Of a stretch of DNA of 64,000 nucleotides, positions 32,989-41,783 are shown one piece after another. The position numbers and the translations under genes were made by a program. The notes below the pieces were generated by a model, which was not told where the DNA came from, ran no database searches, and was given only the letters and a program-made list of their open reading frames with translations. This DNA is from Pantoea sp. SOD02. GTDB lineage: Bacteria; Pseudomonadota; Gammaproteobacteria; Enterobacterales; Enterobacteriaceae. The first letter of the stretch is position 1; every line of letters begins with the position of its first letter. The DNA lies in assembly GCF_024707505.1 (NCBI RefSeq), contig NZ_CP102604.1, positions 3,596,001 through 3,660,000 of the forward strand, written 5' to 3'.

Positions 32989-33638
32989 TTGCCCATCCCC
33001 GATATACCGGACACCATCTGCGCCAGCCAGCCGTCGAGGACGAACCACAGGCCGCCAAGCAGCACGGCGGCGACCACCCAGCTCATCCAGTAAAAACGGC
33101 GACCTGTGCGCATGCCTGCCGGACGCACCACCAGCGGCGCATCCTGCGCCAGGGCAAACGGTGGCACATGCGTCGCCAACTCGCGCACCACGTCCTCGCG
33201 GCGTTCATCATCCTGCTCGCGATAATGGCCAACAAAACCCAGTTGTAACGTGCGATACAGACATGTCAGCACCGTCTCGTCCGCAGCGGGTTCGCGCAGC
33301 AATTCGCGAATACGTTCCCACAACGCCTCGCCACCGTTAAGCGAGTTAAAGAAACGCACCTGCAGCGGGTCACGGCTCCAGCGCAGCCAGCCGTCATCCT
33401 GCTGACCGCGGTTCAGCACCGCTTCGTCCAGCAACACACAAAAGGCGTACAGCATGTGGTCGCGATTGGCTTCGCTAAAACCCGCCTCCGTCAGCGCCTG
33501 GCGGGCATCGTTCACCCAGCCGGTAGCGCGACGATAGAGCGCATCGCCATTGTCAATCTGCTGACCGCAGCGTAGCTGGCTGACCATTAGCCAGCCGGCA
33601 AAGAAAAGGCGCTCGGTCAGCGCGTTATTGCTGTTCAT
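32985..33638 (-). CDS. tssL: T6SS membrane complex protein TssL (DotU)
   Basis: A 217-aa short-form TssL. The N-terminal cytoplasmic domain carries the DotU signature (YAFCVLLDEAVL, then FFNSLNGGEALWERIREL and YRTLQLGFVGHYRE). A single C-terminal transmembrane helix (FYWMSWVVAAVLLGGLWFVL, about residues 178 to 197) gives the usual tail-anchored topology. It has no periplasmic OmpA domain; that function is on the next gene. The start overlaps the tssK stop by 4 nt. Confidence 0.96.
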   Translation of the reverse strand: MNSNNALTERLFFAGWLMVSQLRCGQQIDNGDALYRRATGWVNDARQALTEAGFSEANRDHMLYAFCVLLDEAVLNRGQQDDGWLRWSRDPLQVRFFNSLNGGEALWERIRELLREPAADETVLTCLYRTLQLGFVGHYREQDDERREDVVRELATHVPPFALAQDAPLVVRPAGMRTGRRFYWMSWVVAAVLLGGLWFVLDGWLAQMVSGISGMGK

Positions 33639-34972
33639 GAGCGCAGTACCGCATAGAGTTCAAGTTTCAATTCGCCCAGCGATTCCGGGGTGTAGAAGGT
33701 GCAGCCGCCAGAATCGAGCATCGCGCGCGCCGCCGCCGTTGACAGGTCGAGCGCGAAATACTGGTTCTCCAGGCGCAGCGGGATAGCGGCAGGCACGTGC
33801 GGCAGCGGGCGGATGGTCATGCCGCTTAGCGCGATGTTGACCACCTCCGACACGTCGTCATGGCTGCCTGCTTTACACAGCAGCGGGAAGCGGCTCTGCA
33901 GCTCGTGGTTTGGCAGCGTGGAGCGCACCGACAGATAGAAATCTGCCCCTTCGCGCAGCCGCGCGTCGTGGAATCGCCCCTTCCACAGCACGCCTTCACG
34001 GCTTAGGTCGATGGAGATGACGCGCGATGGCAGGCTGGCTTCCAGCAAAGAATCCAGCAGCGAAAACAGCGGCGGAAACACCTGCTCCGGCGCGTCGTGC
34101 CGATAAGCCGGGATATTTCCGGCATCGTGTTCGAGAGAGAAAGTCAGCAGGCCGCCAGCCAGGCGCGCCAGCTCTCGGTACAGCAGTTCCGGATGACGGG
34201 TTGGTGACTGGAACAACTCCAGCAGCACCGGCTCGGCGCTGTTCAGTGCGTTGAGCAGCCAGAACAGCGAGACGTCGGCGACAGCAAAATCGGCCATGCG
34301 CTCGTTGCTCTCGCGGCGCAGCGCCATCAGTCGCTGACGGCGGGCACTCAGACGATGTAGCAGGTCACCCAGCGCTGTCAGCACCGCCGGACTGGCCGAC
34401 AGCGACAGCATCGGTGGAATAAAGGACGCATCGCGTGTCCACTGTCCCTGCGCATTACGCACAAGGCGCGCCACCGGACAGGTGAGATACGCGCCGTTTT
34501 CCTGATTCGCAAGACGCAGACGCAGAGCAAAATGCTGCACGGCAATGCCGGTGCGCTCCTGCCCCGCCAGCTCTTGCACCTCTTCACGACCGGCCACCCA
34601 GCGGCGCGGACGTTCGCTGTCGCTGCCGTCGTCGAGATTACCGCCATTGGCGCTCAGCAACGGCAAAGCCAGCACCACTTCAACCTGTTCCTGGCCGGCT
34701 GCAACGGACAGGTCGCAGGCCGGTGGCAGGTTGTCGGAGAGCGCGGTGTCCGTCAGCGTTCCGTCGGGAAAGCGCACCGTCAGGCGGGTGGCGTTAAGAC
34801 GTGACAGCGCCAGCGCGCCATCGTCAAATTCCGCATGGACCACGCCCCACGGATGCGCCAGGCCCATACGCGCCACTGTGTCGGCGACGTGAGCGTCCCA
34901 CAGCGACTGCTGCTGAAACTGCTGCGGCGTCAGAAACGCCCCGTCTTCCCATAACGGTCGGTAGATTTTCAT
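33635..34972 (-). CDS. tssK: T6SS baseplate subunit TssK
   Basis: A 445-aa TssK, the trimeric adaptor joining the baseplate wedge to the TssLM complex. Recognised by the start MKIYRPLWEDGAFLTPQQFQ, the HPWGVVHAEFDDGALA block and LPHVPAAIPLRLENQYFAL near the C terminus. Normal length. It starts 15 nt after tssC and is coupled to tssL downstream. Confidence 0.96.
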   Translation of the reverse strand: MKIYRPLWEDGAFLTPQQFQQQSLWDAHVADTVARMGLAHPWGVVHAEFDDGALALSRLNATRLTVRFPDGTLTDTALSDNLPPACDLSVAAGQEQVEVVLALPLLSANGGNLDDGSDSERPRRWVAGREEVQELAGQERTGIAVQHFALRLRLANQENGAYLTCPVARLVRNAQGQWTRDASFIPPMLSLSASPAVLTALGDLLHRLSARRQRLMALRRESNERMADFAVADVSLFWLLNALNSAEPVLLELFQSPTRHPELLYRELARLAGGLLTFSLEHDAGNIPAYRHDAPEQVFPPLFSLLDSLLEASLPSRVISIDLSREGVLWKGRFHDARLREGADFYLSVRSTLPNHELQSRFPLLCKAGSHDDVSEVVNIALSGMTIRPLPHVPAAIPLRLENQYFALDLSTAAARAMLDSGGCTFYTPESLGELKLELYAVLRS

Positions 34973-34987
34973 CGCGCCTCCTGCGCC

Positions 34988-36529
34988 TTAAGCCTTGGCC
35001 TTCGGCATCTGAGATACCAGCGACAGGTTCACGTCCATGCCTTCCACCTGGAAGTGCGGGATGGCGAACAGCTTGACGCGGAAGAAGCCCGGGTTGTCCT
35101 CGATATCTTCAACCAGCACCTTCGCATCGCGCAGCGGATGTGAAGACTGCAGCTCGTCACCCGGATCGGTCATCTCGGTCACCAGCGTGCGCACCCAAGT
35201 GTTCAGTTCCAGCTCCAGCAGGCGGCGATCTTTGGTGGTGCCGATGTTTTCGCGCTGGATCAGCTTCAGGTAGTGCGCGATGCGCGACAGCAGGAAGATG
35301 TACGGCAGACGCGCGTTGATGCGGCTGTTAGCGGTGGCATCGGCGGTGTCGTAGATTGCCGGTTTCTGCGTCGAGTTAGCTGAGAAGAAGCAGGCGTAAT
35401 CACGGTTCTTGTAGTAAGAAAGTGGGATGAAGCCGAGGTTGGCGAACTCGAACTCGCGGGTTTCCGGGATCATCACTTCAGACGGGATTTTTACCTGGTT
35501 GCCGGTACCGAGATCGTACAGGTGGATTGGCAGATCCTGCACCGCACCGCCAGCCTGCGGGCCACGGATTTGTACGCACCAGCCGTTGCTGATGAAGCTC
35601 TGCACCATGTTAGCGGCGAAGGCGAACGAGGCGTTGGTCCACAGGTATTTATCATGGTCCGGGCCTTTCACCTCTTCGATGTAGTTGAAGCTGCGCACCG
35701 GCACGGTATCCGGGCCATACGGCAGACGACCGAGCACGCGCGGCATGGTCAGGCCGATGTAGCGTGAATCATCGGTGTCGCGGAACGACTTCCACTTGAT
35801 GTATTCGGCGCGGTCAAAGTAGTTGCCGATGTCTTTAATCGCCGCCACTTCTTCCATCGACTCTTTGAGGAAGAACTGCGGACCAACAGAACCGATAAAC
35901 GGCATGTGCGCGGAGGCCGCTACTTTCGACAGGTTGCGCAGCAGCGCGATGTCCTGTGCAGAAGCATCGAACTCGTAAGCTGAAATCACCGCGCCAATCG
36001 GCTCGCCGCCCGGCGTGTCGTATTCTGCCACGTAGGTCTGCAGATAGAGCCCGCTCTGGATGATTTCCGGCGCGTCTTCAAAGTCCTGACGCAGGTCGTC
36101 TTTCGACACGTCCAGCACTTCGATTTTCACGTTCTGGCGGAAGTCGGTTTTATCCACCAGCGACTTCAGGCCTCGCCACGCCGATTCCACTTTCTGGAAC
36201 TCGTCGTGATGCATCACCGCGTCGAGCTGGCGGCTGATCTGGCGGTCCAGCTCAGCGATATGGTGATCCAGCAGGTTTTTATCCAGCTTCTCCACTTTCG
36301 CGCCGCTGATTTTCAGGCGCGTCAGGAACACCTGCATCGCGGCTGTCACGCGTTCGTCGGCGGTGGCATCAGACATCGCCTGATTGTCCTGCCAGACGTT
36401 GAGGTCGCTCAGCTCTGACACCGGATTGAGGTTGATTTTTTTTAACAGCGACGCGTAGACGCCGCCCGCAGCCGGGCGATCCAGCACGGTGGTTGCGCCG
36501 TTAGCATGGGTTTCATTCTGAACTGACAT
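34988..36529 (-). CDS. tssC: T6SS sheath large subunit TssC
   Basis: A 513-aa TssC (VipB), the larger contractile sheath protein. Start MSVQNETHANG at 36529 is favoured because AGAGAGAG lies seven bases upstream; the ATG at 36535 has no room for a site. Diagnostic segments: MHHDEFQKVESAWRGLKSLV, EFDASAQDIALLRNLSKVAA, SAHMPFIGSVGPQFF and the C-terminal LFAIPHFQVEGMDVNLSLVS. It partners with TssB encoded 35 nt upstream. Confidence 0.97.
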   Translation of the reverse strand: MSVQNETHANGATTVLDRPAAGGVYASLLKKINLNPVSELSDLNVWQDNQAMSDATADERVTAAMQVFLTRLKISGAKVEKLDKNLLDHHIAELDRQISRQLDAVMHHDEFQKVESAWRGLKSLVDKTDFRQNVKIEVLDVSKDDLRQDFEDAPEIIQSGLYLQTYVAEYDTPGGEPIGAVISAYEFDASAQDIALLRNLSKVAASAHMPFIGSVGPQFFLKESMEEVAAIKDIGNYFDRAEYIKWKSFRDTDDSRYIGLTMPRVLGRLPYGPDTVPVRSFNYIEEVKGPDHDKYLWTNASFAFAANMVQSFISNGWCVQIRGPQAGGAVQDLPIHLYDLGTGNQVKIPSEVMIPETREFEFANLGFIPLSYYKNRDYACFFSANSTQKPAIYDTADATANSRINARLPYIFLLSRIAHYLKLIQRENIGTTKDRRLLELELNTWVRTLVTEMTDPGDELQSSHPLRDAKVLVEDIEDNPGFFRVKLFAIPHFQVEGMDVNLSLVSQMPKAKA

Positions 36530-36564
36530 CAGCATTCTCTCTCTATAGTCCGTTACGGGGATGA

Positions 36565-37062
36565 TCAGGCTTGATCGGTGGCTAACGCAGACAGCTCGCT
36601 GCGCAGTTCATCGCTGAGTGCCGGGTCTTTCAGGATGGCTTCCAGCTCTTTGCGGAAAGTGACGTTATCCAGCAGGTTAGATTTGAGGTCGCGCAGCAGA
36701 TTGCGCATCGCCAGCATGGCGCGCAGCTGAGGGATTTGGCGGGCAACCTGCTCCGGCTCGAAGTCCTTCATATCGCGGAAGTTCAGTGCCACGTTCTCTT
36801 CGCTGCCGTCTCCGGCCAGCGTGTTCGGCACGGCAAATGACACCGCAGGCGCGATATCGGCCAGCACGCTGTTGAAGTTGTTTTTGTTGACGTTGATTTT
36901 TTCGCGTTCAGACAGCGGGCGGTCTTCCGCACCGTTACTGAAATCGCCGGTCACCAGCAGTTTGAGAGGAAGCTCGGTCTTCTTTGCCGCTCCACCTGTG
37001 TGCAGGTCAAGCTTGAGGTTGATGCGGGCTTTGGGGATTTCGTTCTGGTAAGAGTTGCTCAT
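36565..37062 (-). CDS. tssB: T6SS sheath small subunit TssB
   Basis: A 165-aa TssB (VipA). Start MSNSYQNEIPKARINLKLDL at 37062 with GGAGTAAAC directly upstream; the reading frame up to 37107 is not expected to be translated. LPLKLLVTGDFSNG and LSEREKINVNKNNFNSVLA are family signatures. First gene of the T6SS operon, behind a candidate promoter at 37130 to 37158. Confidence 0.97.
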   Translation of the reverse strand: MSNSYQNEIPKARINLKLDLHTGGAAKKTELPLKLLVTGDFSNGAEDRPLSEREKINVNKNNFNSVLADIAPAVSFAVPNTLAGDGSEENVALNFRDMKDFEPEQVARQIPQLRAMLAMRNLLRDLKSNLLDNVTFRKELEAILKDPALSDELRSELSALATDQA

Positions 37063-37129
37063 GTTTACTCCTTGTAAAAATGGCGCGGAAAGCACGCGTA
37101 GGCACACTTTCCCTGTGTGTTACCGCGCG

Positions 37130-37158
37130 AATATATAGCTGGAAATTTTGGAAGGCAA
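37130..37158 (-). promoter_or_regulatory. Candidate sigma-70-type promoter of the T6SS operon
   Basis: On the minus strand TTGCCT (37158 to 37153) and TATATT (37135 to 37130) are separated by exactly 17 bases, about 65 nt upstream of the tssB start. The surrounding 37063 to 37415 is AT-rich and holds no gene I can support. No -24/-12 element was seen. Confidence 0.5.
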
Positions 37159-37415
37159 CAAAGCAAGCTGATCTTTGCGAGCTGATTTATATAGGAAATT
37201 TCTTAAGATTTGAGTTAAATGACTGATGACAATTGAAATAACACCTAAGATAATTCTCGAAAAAATATTTTCACACTGGAACCTACTCACACAGCGGATA
37301 CTTTTACGCGAATCAATAATTCAGTGTTGTTAACTTTTAACGAAGAGTGATTTTCTGGAACCTAAGTATTGTAACCATCGCTCCCGCTGGACGGTGCTGC
37401 GAGCGTCGCATCGAA

Positions 37416-37526
37416 GCTGGGCAGAACATCTATGTAAAAACTCATGGCAAGAAAAAACGAGCGGTGCGGATAATTGGAAAATTACAGGCTGAATTGCCAT
37501 CGAGCAGGAAAGCGCTGAGCAAATAA
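37416..37526 (+). pseudogene. Remnant of a P2-like integrase gene
   Basis: The frame reads AGQNIYVKTHGKKKRAV, then RIIGKLQAELPSSRKA and a stop. The intact int at 4582 to 5601 has AGQIIYVKTKGKKNRAV, then PITEKLQAELPSSRKA at about residues 231 to 253. Only this internal part of the catalytic domain survives; the HxxR and Tyr motifs are missing. It lies between tssB and mgtC, on the side of the T6SS locus opposite the prophage. Confidence 0.88.
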
Positions 37527-37538
37527 ATTCATATTATT

Positions 37539-37566
37539 AAGCCACCTCTTTCAAGATGGCTTTTTC
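37539..37566 (+). terminator. Terminator-like hairpin after the integrase remnant
   Basis: AAGCCA and TGGCTT arms with an inner TCTT/AAGA stem, followed by TTTCTTCTT on the plus strand. It may be the former int terminator or insulate mgtC, which converges from the right. Confidence 0.6.
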
Positions 37567-37613
37567 TTCTTCATTCAAAGTGGCGATTAAATGGCGTCAC
37601 GTTTGCTAAAAGA

Positions 37614-38318
37614 TTAATCACGCTCCAACTCACTCACCTGCCATCTTACCGAACTCACCCCTTTCTCCAGGCTAATACGGCTCACCAGGCTTTCAAGCTG
37701 ATCGGTTAACGTCGGATTACCAATCACCTCGGCATTTACTTCCATGCGATGCGGCGGATCCATATCTTCACTGTGCAGTGATTGTAGCCGTAGGCCGCTG
37801 CCGCCGAGCGTGTGCAGCATCAAGCTGCGAACCTGAACTTCATCCTGCGCGAGGCAGATGATTTGTACTTTGTAGTGTTGTATCGCTTCGGCGGCTGAGA
37901 CGATGGTTTGACGGTTAATTCCCAAAGCCAATTCACGCAGCAGAATATTCGCGCACAAAATCACCATGCAGCCGATTGTTGCCTCCAGCAGCAATCCCAT
38001 GCTGCACAGCACGCCAATGGCGGCGGTGCACCACAAGGTGGCGGCGGTATTCAATCCGCGAATGTTTAAGCCATCCCGCATGATCACGCCACCGCCGAGG
38101 AATCCGATACCGGATACTACATATGCTGCAACGCGCGACGCATCGGTGGCGATACCTGGCACGCTTTGTGTCATCAGAACGAAGAGACAAGCGCCGGTGC
38201 TGACCAGCGCATTGGTGCGCAATCCGGTCATGCGTTGACGTAACTGGCGCTCACTACCAATCAGCGCGCCCAAAACCAGCGCGACTGTGACGCGCAGTAA
38301 AAAGATTTTCCAATCCAT
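37614..38318 (-). CDS. MgtC/SapB-family membrane protein
   Basis: A 234-aa MgtC-like protein. The N-terminal half has about five membrane helices with the family motifs LGALIGSERQ, RTNALVSTGACLFVL and GIGFLGGGVIMRDG; the C-terminal half is a soluble ACT-like domain. MgtC proteins help bacteria survive low magnesium and inhibit the F-type ATP synthase in Salmonella. Start at 38318 is supported by GAGG six bases upstream. The upstream region carries a short reading frame and two hairpins, so leader control is possible. Confidence 0.88.
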   Translation of the reverse strand: MDWKIFLLRVTVALVLGALIGSERQLRQRMTGLRTNALVSTGACLFVLMTQSVPGIATDASRVAAYVVSGIGFLGGGVIMRDGLNIRGLNTAATLWCTAAIGVLCSMGLLLEATIGCMVILCANILLRELALGINRQTIVSAAEAIQHYKVQIICLAQDEVQVRSLMLHTLGGSGLRLQSLHSEDMDPPHRMEVNAEVIGNPTLTDQLESLVSRISLEKGVSSVRWQVSELERD

Positions 38319-38341
38319 GATAGACCTCACTCCGCAGCTCT

Positions 38342-38410
38342 TTATTTGCGGAACAACAGGTTAAAAAATGGATTACAGACAGTGCGAATACCGCTGGGAA
38401 TCAGCTGCAT
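38342..38410 (-). CDS. Possible leader peptide upstream of the mgtC-like gene
   Basis: A 22-codon frame, MQLIPSGIRTVCNPFFNLL plus FRK, ends 23 nt before the mgtC-like start. A hairpin with arms TCCGCA and TGCGGA overlaps its stop codon and ends just before the mgtC ribosome binding site. Leader peptides control mgtA and mgtC in Salmonella, but this peptide does not resemble them and lacks a clear ribosome binding site. Speculative. Confidence 0.3.
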   Translation of the reverse strand: MQLIPSGIRTVCNPFFNLLFRK

Positions 38411-38450
38411 TGTGCTTATGAAAAGGGGTGATTCTGGAAGGAAATCCACC

Positions 38451-38471
38451 GTCTTAACGCGCAGTTAAGAC
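38451..38471. promoter_or_regulatory. Inverted repeat in the mgtC-like upstream region
   Basis: Arms GTCTTAAC and GTTAAGAC are perfectly complementary around a five-base loop, 133 nt upstream of the mgtC-like start. It could be an operator or part of a structured leader. The remainder of 38319 to 38631 shows no other gene. Confidence 0.5.
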
Positions 38472-38631
38472 AGCGTGAAAGCTATCTTACCGCGAGGTCC
38501 TGCTGTAATCGTGTGGGACAAGTGTCCAATGCCGTTCTCCTCTTGGGTAAAAATTCGCCGCGATTCTAAAGTGGTTTGCGCCGCGTTGCCAACTCAAAAA
38601 GCCCGTTCGTTTACGTTGGGTTAAGGACAAG

Positions 38632-38651
38632 AAACCCGCCGAAGCGGGTTT
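38632..38651 (-). terminator. Rho-independent terminator of the lap-type operon
   Basis: Arms AAACCCGC and GCGGGTTT with a TTCG-type tetraloop (minus strand), 10 nt after the stop of the TolC-like gene, followed by CTTGTCC. Confidence 0.85.
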
Positions 38652-38661
38652 ATGTGCCAGT

Positions 38662-40536
38662 TTATCGTCCGGTCGTTAACCAACGACTCAATGTGCCCGA
38701 GTTAGCATACCCGCTGATAATGGCGGCATAGCTATCGAAACGGTTGCTGACTTCACTGACCTGGTTGTTGTACAGATCGCTTTCTGCGCTCAATACGTCC
38801 AGCAATGAACGGCGGCCTAAGTGATACCACTGATCAAAGAAGTCCTTGCGAATACGGTCGGATTCCACAATCAGGTTTTTGTACAGCACGGCGCGTTCCG
38901 CTGTTGAGTGTGCATTCTGGCTGGCAGCGCGTACACGGTTTTCCAGATCGCGGCGCTGCTCCTGCACCTGCTGACGGCTCGCTTCGGCACGCTTAATCGC
39001 CGCAATTTCCTGTGCATTGGTCGAACCACCGCGGAATAAGCCCCAGCTCACGTTGAGGCCGGTTTGCCATGCCTGCTGGCGCCCGAGCTGATCTTCACGG
39101 GTGTTTTTGCTAACCGTCCAGTTGAGCTTTGGCAGACCCGAAGCTTTGATCGCCTCCGCCTCTTTGAAGGCCGCTCGCTCTTCGGCGCTGGCGCGCAAGA
39201 TCAATGGATGCACGTCCAGGCTAGTCAGTTGGCGATTTAAATCGCCAAAGGAAAGTGCCCACTTATCGCTGGCTGGTAAAGTCACGCGGCTGTTGCCCAT
39301 CAGGCGATTCAGGGTGATTTCTACATCACGTGCGCGCGATTCGGCATTTTCCAGATAGCTTTGCGCTTGCAGCAAACGCCCTTTTGCCTGCGTCAGTTCA
39401 CTACGACGTCCGGTATCTGACTGAACAATGCCGCTGAGCATTTTAGTCAGTTCTGCCATACGCCCCAGATATTGTTTGCTGATGGCAATGACATGCTGCT
39501 GTTTATTCCACTCAATCAACGCATTACTTACCTGCATCGCCAGATCTTCACGCTGTGCCTGCACTGACTGTAAGGCTGATTTAACGCGCTCTTCACGACT
39601 TTCAATGGTGCGACTGGTTTGGCCAAAGTCGATAAGGTTGGTCGCCACTGAAACACCTAATGATGGCGTATTCCCCTGGTATTCATAATTCTTCGTGCCA
39701 CTACCAAACTCTTTGGTGGCGGATGCGGCGCTGACATCAACCTGCGGCCAGCGCTGGCCTTTTGCTTCATCTACGCTGGCTTCAGCCGCATCACCCTGAG
39801 CGATGTAGGACTTCAGCGAGGGGCTAATACGCCAGGTAATGCGCGCCGCTGAGAGAAACTTTTGACGAATTTCACTCTCGGCAACCGTTTCATTAGCCCC
39901 ACCGCTCAGCGTCACCGGGGAAGTCACTGCAGCATCGGCTGAAGGCGTGCTTACAAAATTGATATTTGCCTGTGGGCTTTCCACTGGAGCATAAGTTGAG
40001 GTTTGCGCAGGTTGAGGCTGACTCACGTTCCGCGCCGGTTGCAGCGGATTGAACGGCTTTGGCTCGGGACGACGCTGTTCCTCAGTCAGGAAACCGCCAC
40101 CCTGAATTTCAGCCGGCTGGCTCGGGTTGGCGCTGATCGTTGCCGCACGTTCGACGGCCTTAAGCTGTTGCGGAGCTTCAGCTATCGCAATTGGCGCAGC
40201 TGACGGCTGAACCGGCTGAGTAATAGCGGCCGCAGGTATCTGCCTTTCAGCGAAGATCGGCTGCTGCGCTGGCGTAGCGATTACTGGTCGCGCAACGTTT
40301 GCCGCAGATGCCGGTGGAGCAGACACTGGTGCCACAGGAACCGGCAAAGGCTGAGTTCGCACCGGCGCTGGAGCTGGTGCCACCGGACGTTGACCACTCA
40401 TTTCCGCAAACATCATCAACTCACTGGTGGAATCAGCCATTACGTTGACAGCAGGTGCCATCACCACCGCAACACAAACGGCAAGCAGAGAGAGATGACG
40501 CGCCTGTGCATGGCGCATCTTGTTATTATTTTTCAT
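38662..40536 (-). CDS. TolC-family outer-membrane protein of a type I secretion system
   Basis: A 624-aa TolC-like protein. A signal peptide (LSLLAVCVAVVMAPAVNVMA) is followed by about 180 residues of Pro/Ala/Gln-rich low-complexity sequence. The outer-membrane efflux domain starts near residue 215 and contains SLKSYIAQGDAAEASVDEAKG, two repeat halves and the LLDVLSAESDLYNNQ segment. TolC itself has no such linker; the extension resembles LapE-type proteins linked to large adhesins. It lies 5 nt after the HlyD-type gene. The adhesin substrate is not in the window. Confidence 0.88.
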   Translation of the reverse strand: MKNNNKMRHAQARHLSLLAVCVAVVMAPAVNVMADSTSELMMFAEMSGQRPVAPAPAPVRTQPLPVPVAPVSAPPASAANVARPVIATPAQQPIFAERQIPAAAITQPVQPSAAPIAIAEAPQQLKAVERAATISANPSQPAEIQGGGFLTEEQRRPEPKPFNPLQPARNVSQPQPAQTSTYAPVESPQANINFVSTPSADAAVTSPVTLSGGANETVAESEIRQKFLSAARITWRISPSLKSYIAQGDAAEASVDEAKGQRWPQVDVSAASATKEFGSGTKNYEYQGNTPSLGVSVATNLIDFGQTSRTIESREERVKSALQSVQAQREDLAMQVSNALIEWNKQQHVIAISKQYLGRMAELTKMLSGIVQSDTGRRSELTQAKGRLLQAQSYLENAESRARDVEITLNRLMGNSRVTLPASDKWALSFGDLNRQLTSLDVHPLILRASAEERAAFKEAEAIKASGLPKLNWTVSKNTREDQLGRQQAWQTGLNVSWGLFRGGSTNAQEIAAIKRAEASRQQVQEQRRDLENRVRAASQNAHSTAERAVLYKNLIVESDRIRKDFFDQWYHLGRRSLLDVLSAESDLYNNQVSEVSNRFDSYAAIISGYANSGTLSRWLTTGR

Positions 40537-40541
40537 GATTA

Positions 40542-41783
40542 TTAACGCTCGCGGAATGCTTCTTTGGCTTTCAGGACCGGCTTCAGCAGGTAATCGAGAA
40601 TGGTTTTCTCACCCGTGCGCACTTCGACGGTAGCGATCATGCCGGGAATGATCGGCAGCTCTTTATTGCCCGCGTGCAGCGTGCTTTTGTCCGTCAGGAT
40701 CAGTACCCGATAGTAGGTATCATCCGGGCGTCCACTGGCCGCTTTTTGATCGTCTTTCAACGTGTCCGGACTGATGTACTCCACGTGCCCATCAAGTCCG
40801 CCGTAAATGGCAAAGTCATAGGCAGTGATTTTCACCTTCGCAGGCAAACCAGGACGCAGGAAGGCGACATCCGACGGACGGATTTTCCCTTCCACCAGCA
40901 GCTGCTCTTCCAGAGGAACGATTTCGAGGATGTGCTCACCAGGCTGAATAACCCCGCCAATGGTGTTCACGCGCACGTTTTTCACTGTACCGCGCACCGG
41001 CGCCACAATCGTGGTGCGATCAACGATATCGGCACGACCAATAAGGTTTTCGCTCACCTGGCTCAGTTCTAATTCCAGGCGGCCCAGCTCGGTGTGAGCA
41101 TCAGATTGATAGCGGTTACGACGTTCAACGATTTGCGCCTGGATGTCATTTGCCTGACGCTGCATGCGCAGTAGTTCGACTTCCGACAACAGACCTTTGG
41201 CCGCTAATGGCTCAGCCAGATGAATCTCACGCATCGAAAGTGCGTAACTACGTTGCAATGAATTGATGCTGTCACTTAACGCACGTTTACGCGATTCATA
41301 GGCTTTGGTTTCCTGCGCCACCACAGCTGGATCGCTCTTCACCTGCTCATCAAACGCCAGTGGTAGTGAATAGGCTTCAGCACGAAGGCGCGCAATACTC
41401 CCCTTCAGACCCACCACTTTGCTCAGGACTTCGCGATAGCTGGATTGCGCGCGCGTCGGGTCAATTTTCAGCAGCACATCACCGCGATCCACCACCGTAC
41501 CTTCACGCACATTCATTTCCGCCAGAATGCCGCCCTCCAGGCTTTGAATGACCTGTTCACGACTGCGTGAAATGACCTTGCCATCGCCTTTGGTGATCTC
41601 TTCCACCCGCGCGTAGTTGGCCCAGGTAATGCCCACGCCTAACACCGCGATGATGATCCACATCACCAGCTTGGAACCGGGCGTGGTTTGTGAAAGCAGA
41701 GAAGCCTGCACGTCATTCATAAATTCGGCATCAGCGGCGGACATCCCTTTCGCGCTCTTACGCCATGGCATTAACTTGCTCAT
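40542..41783 (-). CDS. HlyD-family membrane fusion protein (LapC-like)
   Basis: A 413-aa periplasmic adaptor. One N-terminal helix (LVMWIIIAVLGVGITWANYA, about residues 39 to 58), a lipoyl-like domain (GGILAEMNVREGTVVDRGDVLL), a long coiled-coil hairpin and a beta-barrel domain ending in PGMIATVEVRTGEKTILDYL. This is the standard layout of T1SS adaptors that span to TolC. It overlaps the ABC gene by 4 nt and precedes the TolC gene, forming one operon. Confidence 0.92.
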   Translation of the reverse strand: MSKLMPWRKSAKGMSAADAEFMNDVQASLLSQTTPGSKLVMWIIIAVLGVGITWANYARVEEITKGDGKVISRSREQVIQSLEGGILAEMNVREGTVVDRGDVLLKIDPTRAQSSYREVLSKVVGLKGSIARLRAEAYSLPLAFDEQVKSDPAVVAQETKAYESRKRALSDSINSLQRSYALSMREIHLAEPLAAKGLLSEVELLRMQRQANDIQAQIVERRNRYQSDAHTELGRLELELSQVSENLIGRADIVDRTTIVAPVRGTVKNVRVNTIGGVIQPGEHILEIVPLEEQLLVEGKIRPSDVAFLRPGLPAKVKITAYDFAIYGGLDGHVEYISPDTLKDDQKAASGRPDDTYYRVLILTDKSTLHAGNKELPIIPGMIATVEVRTGEKTILDYLLKPVLKAKEAFRER

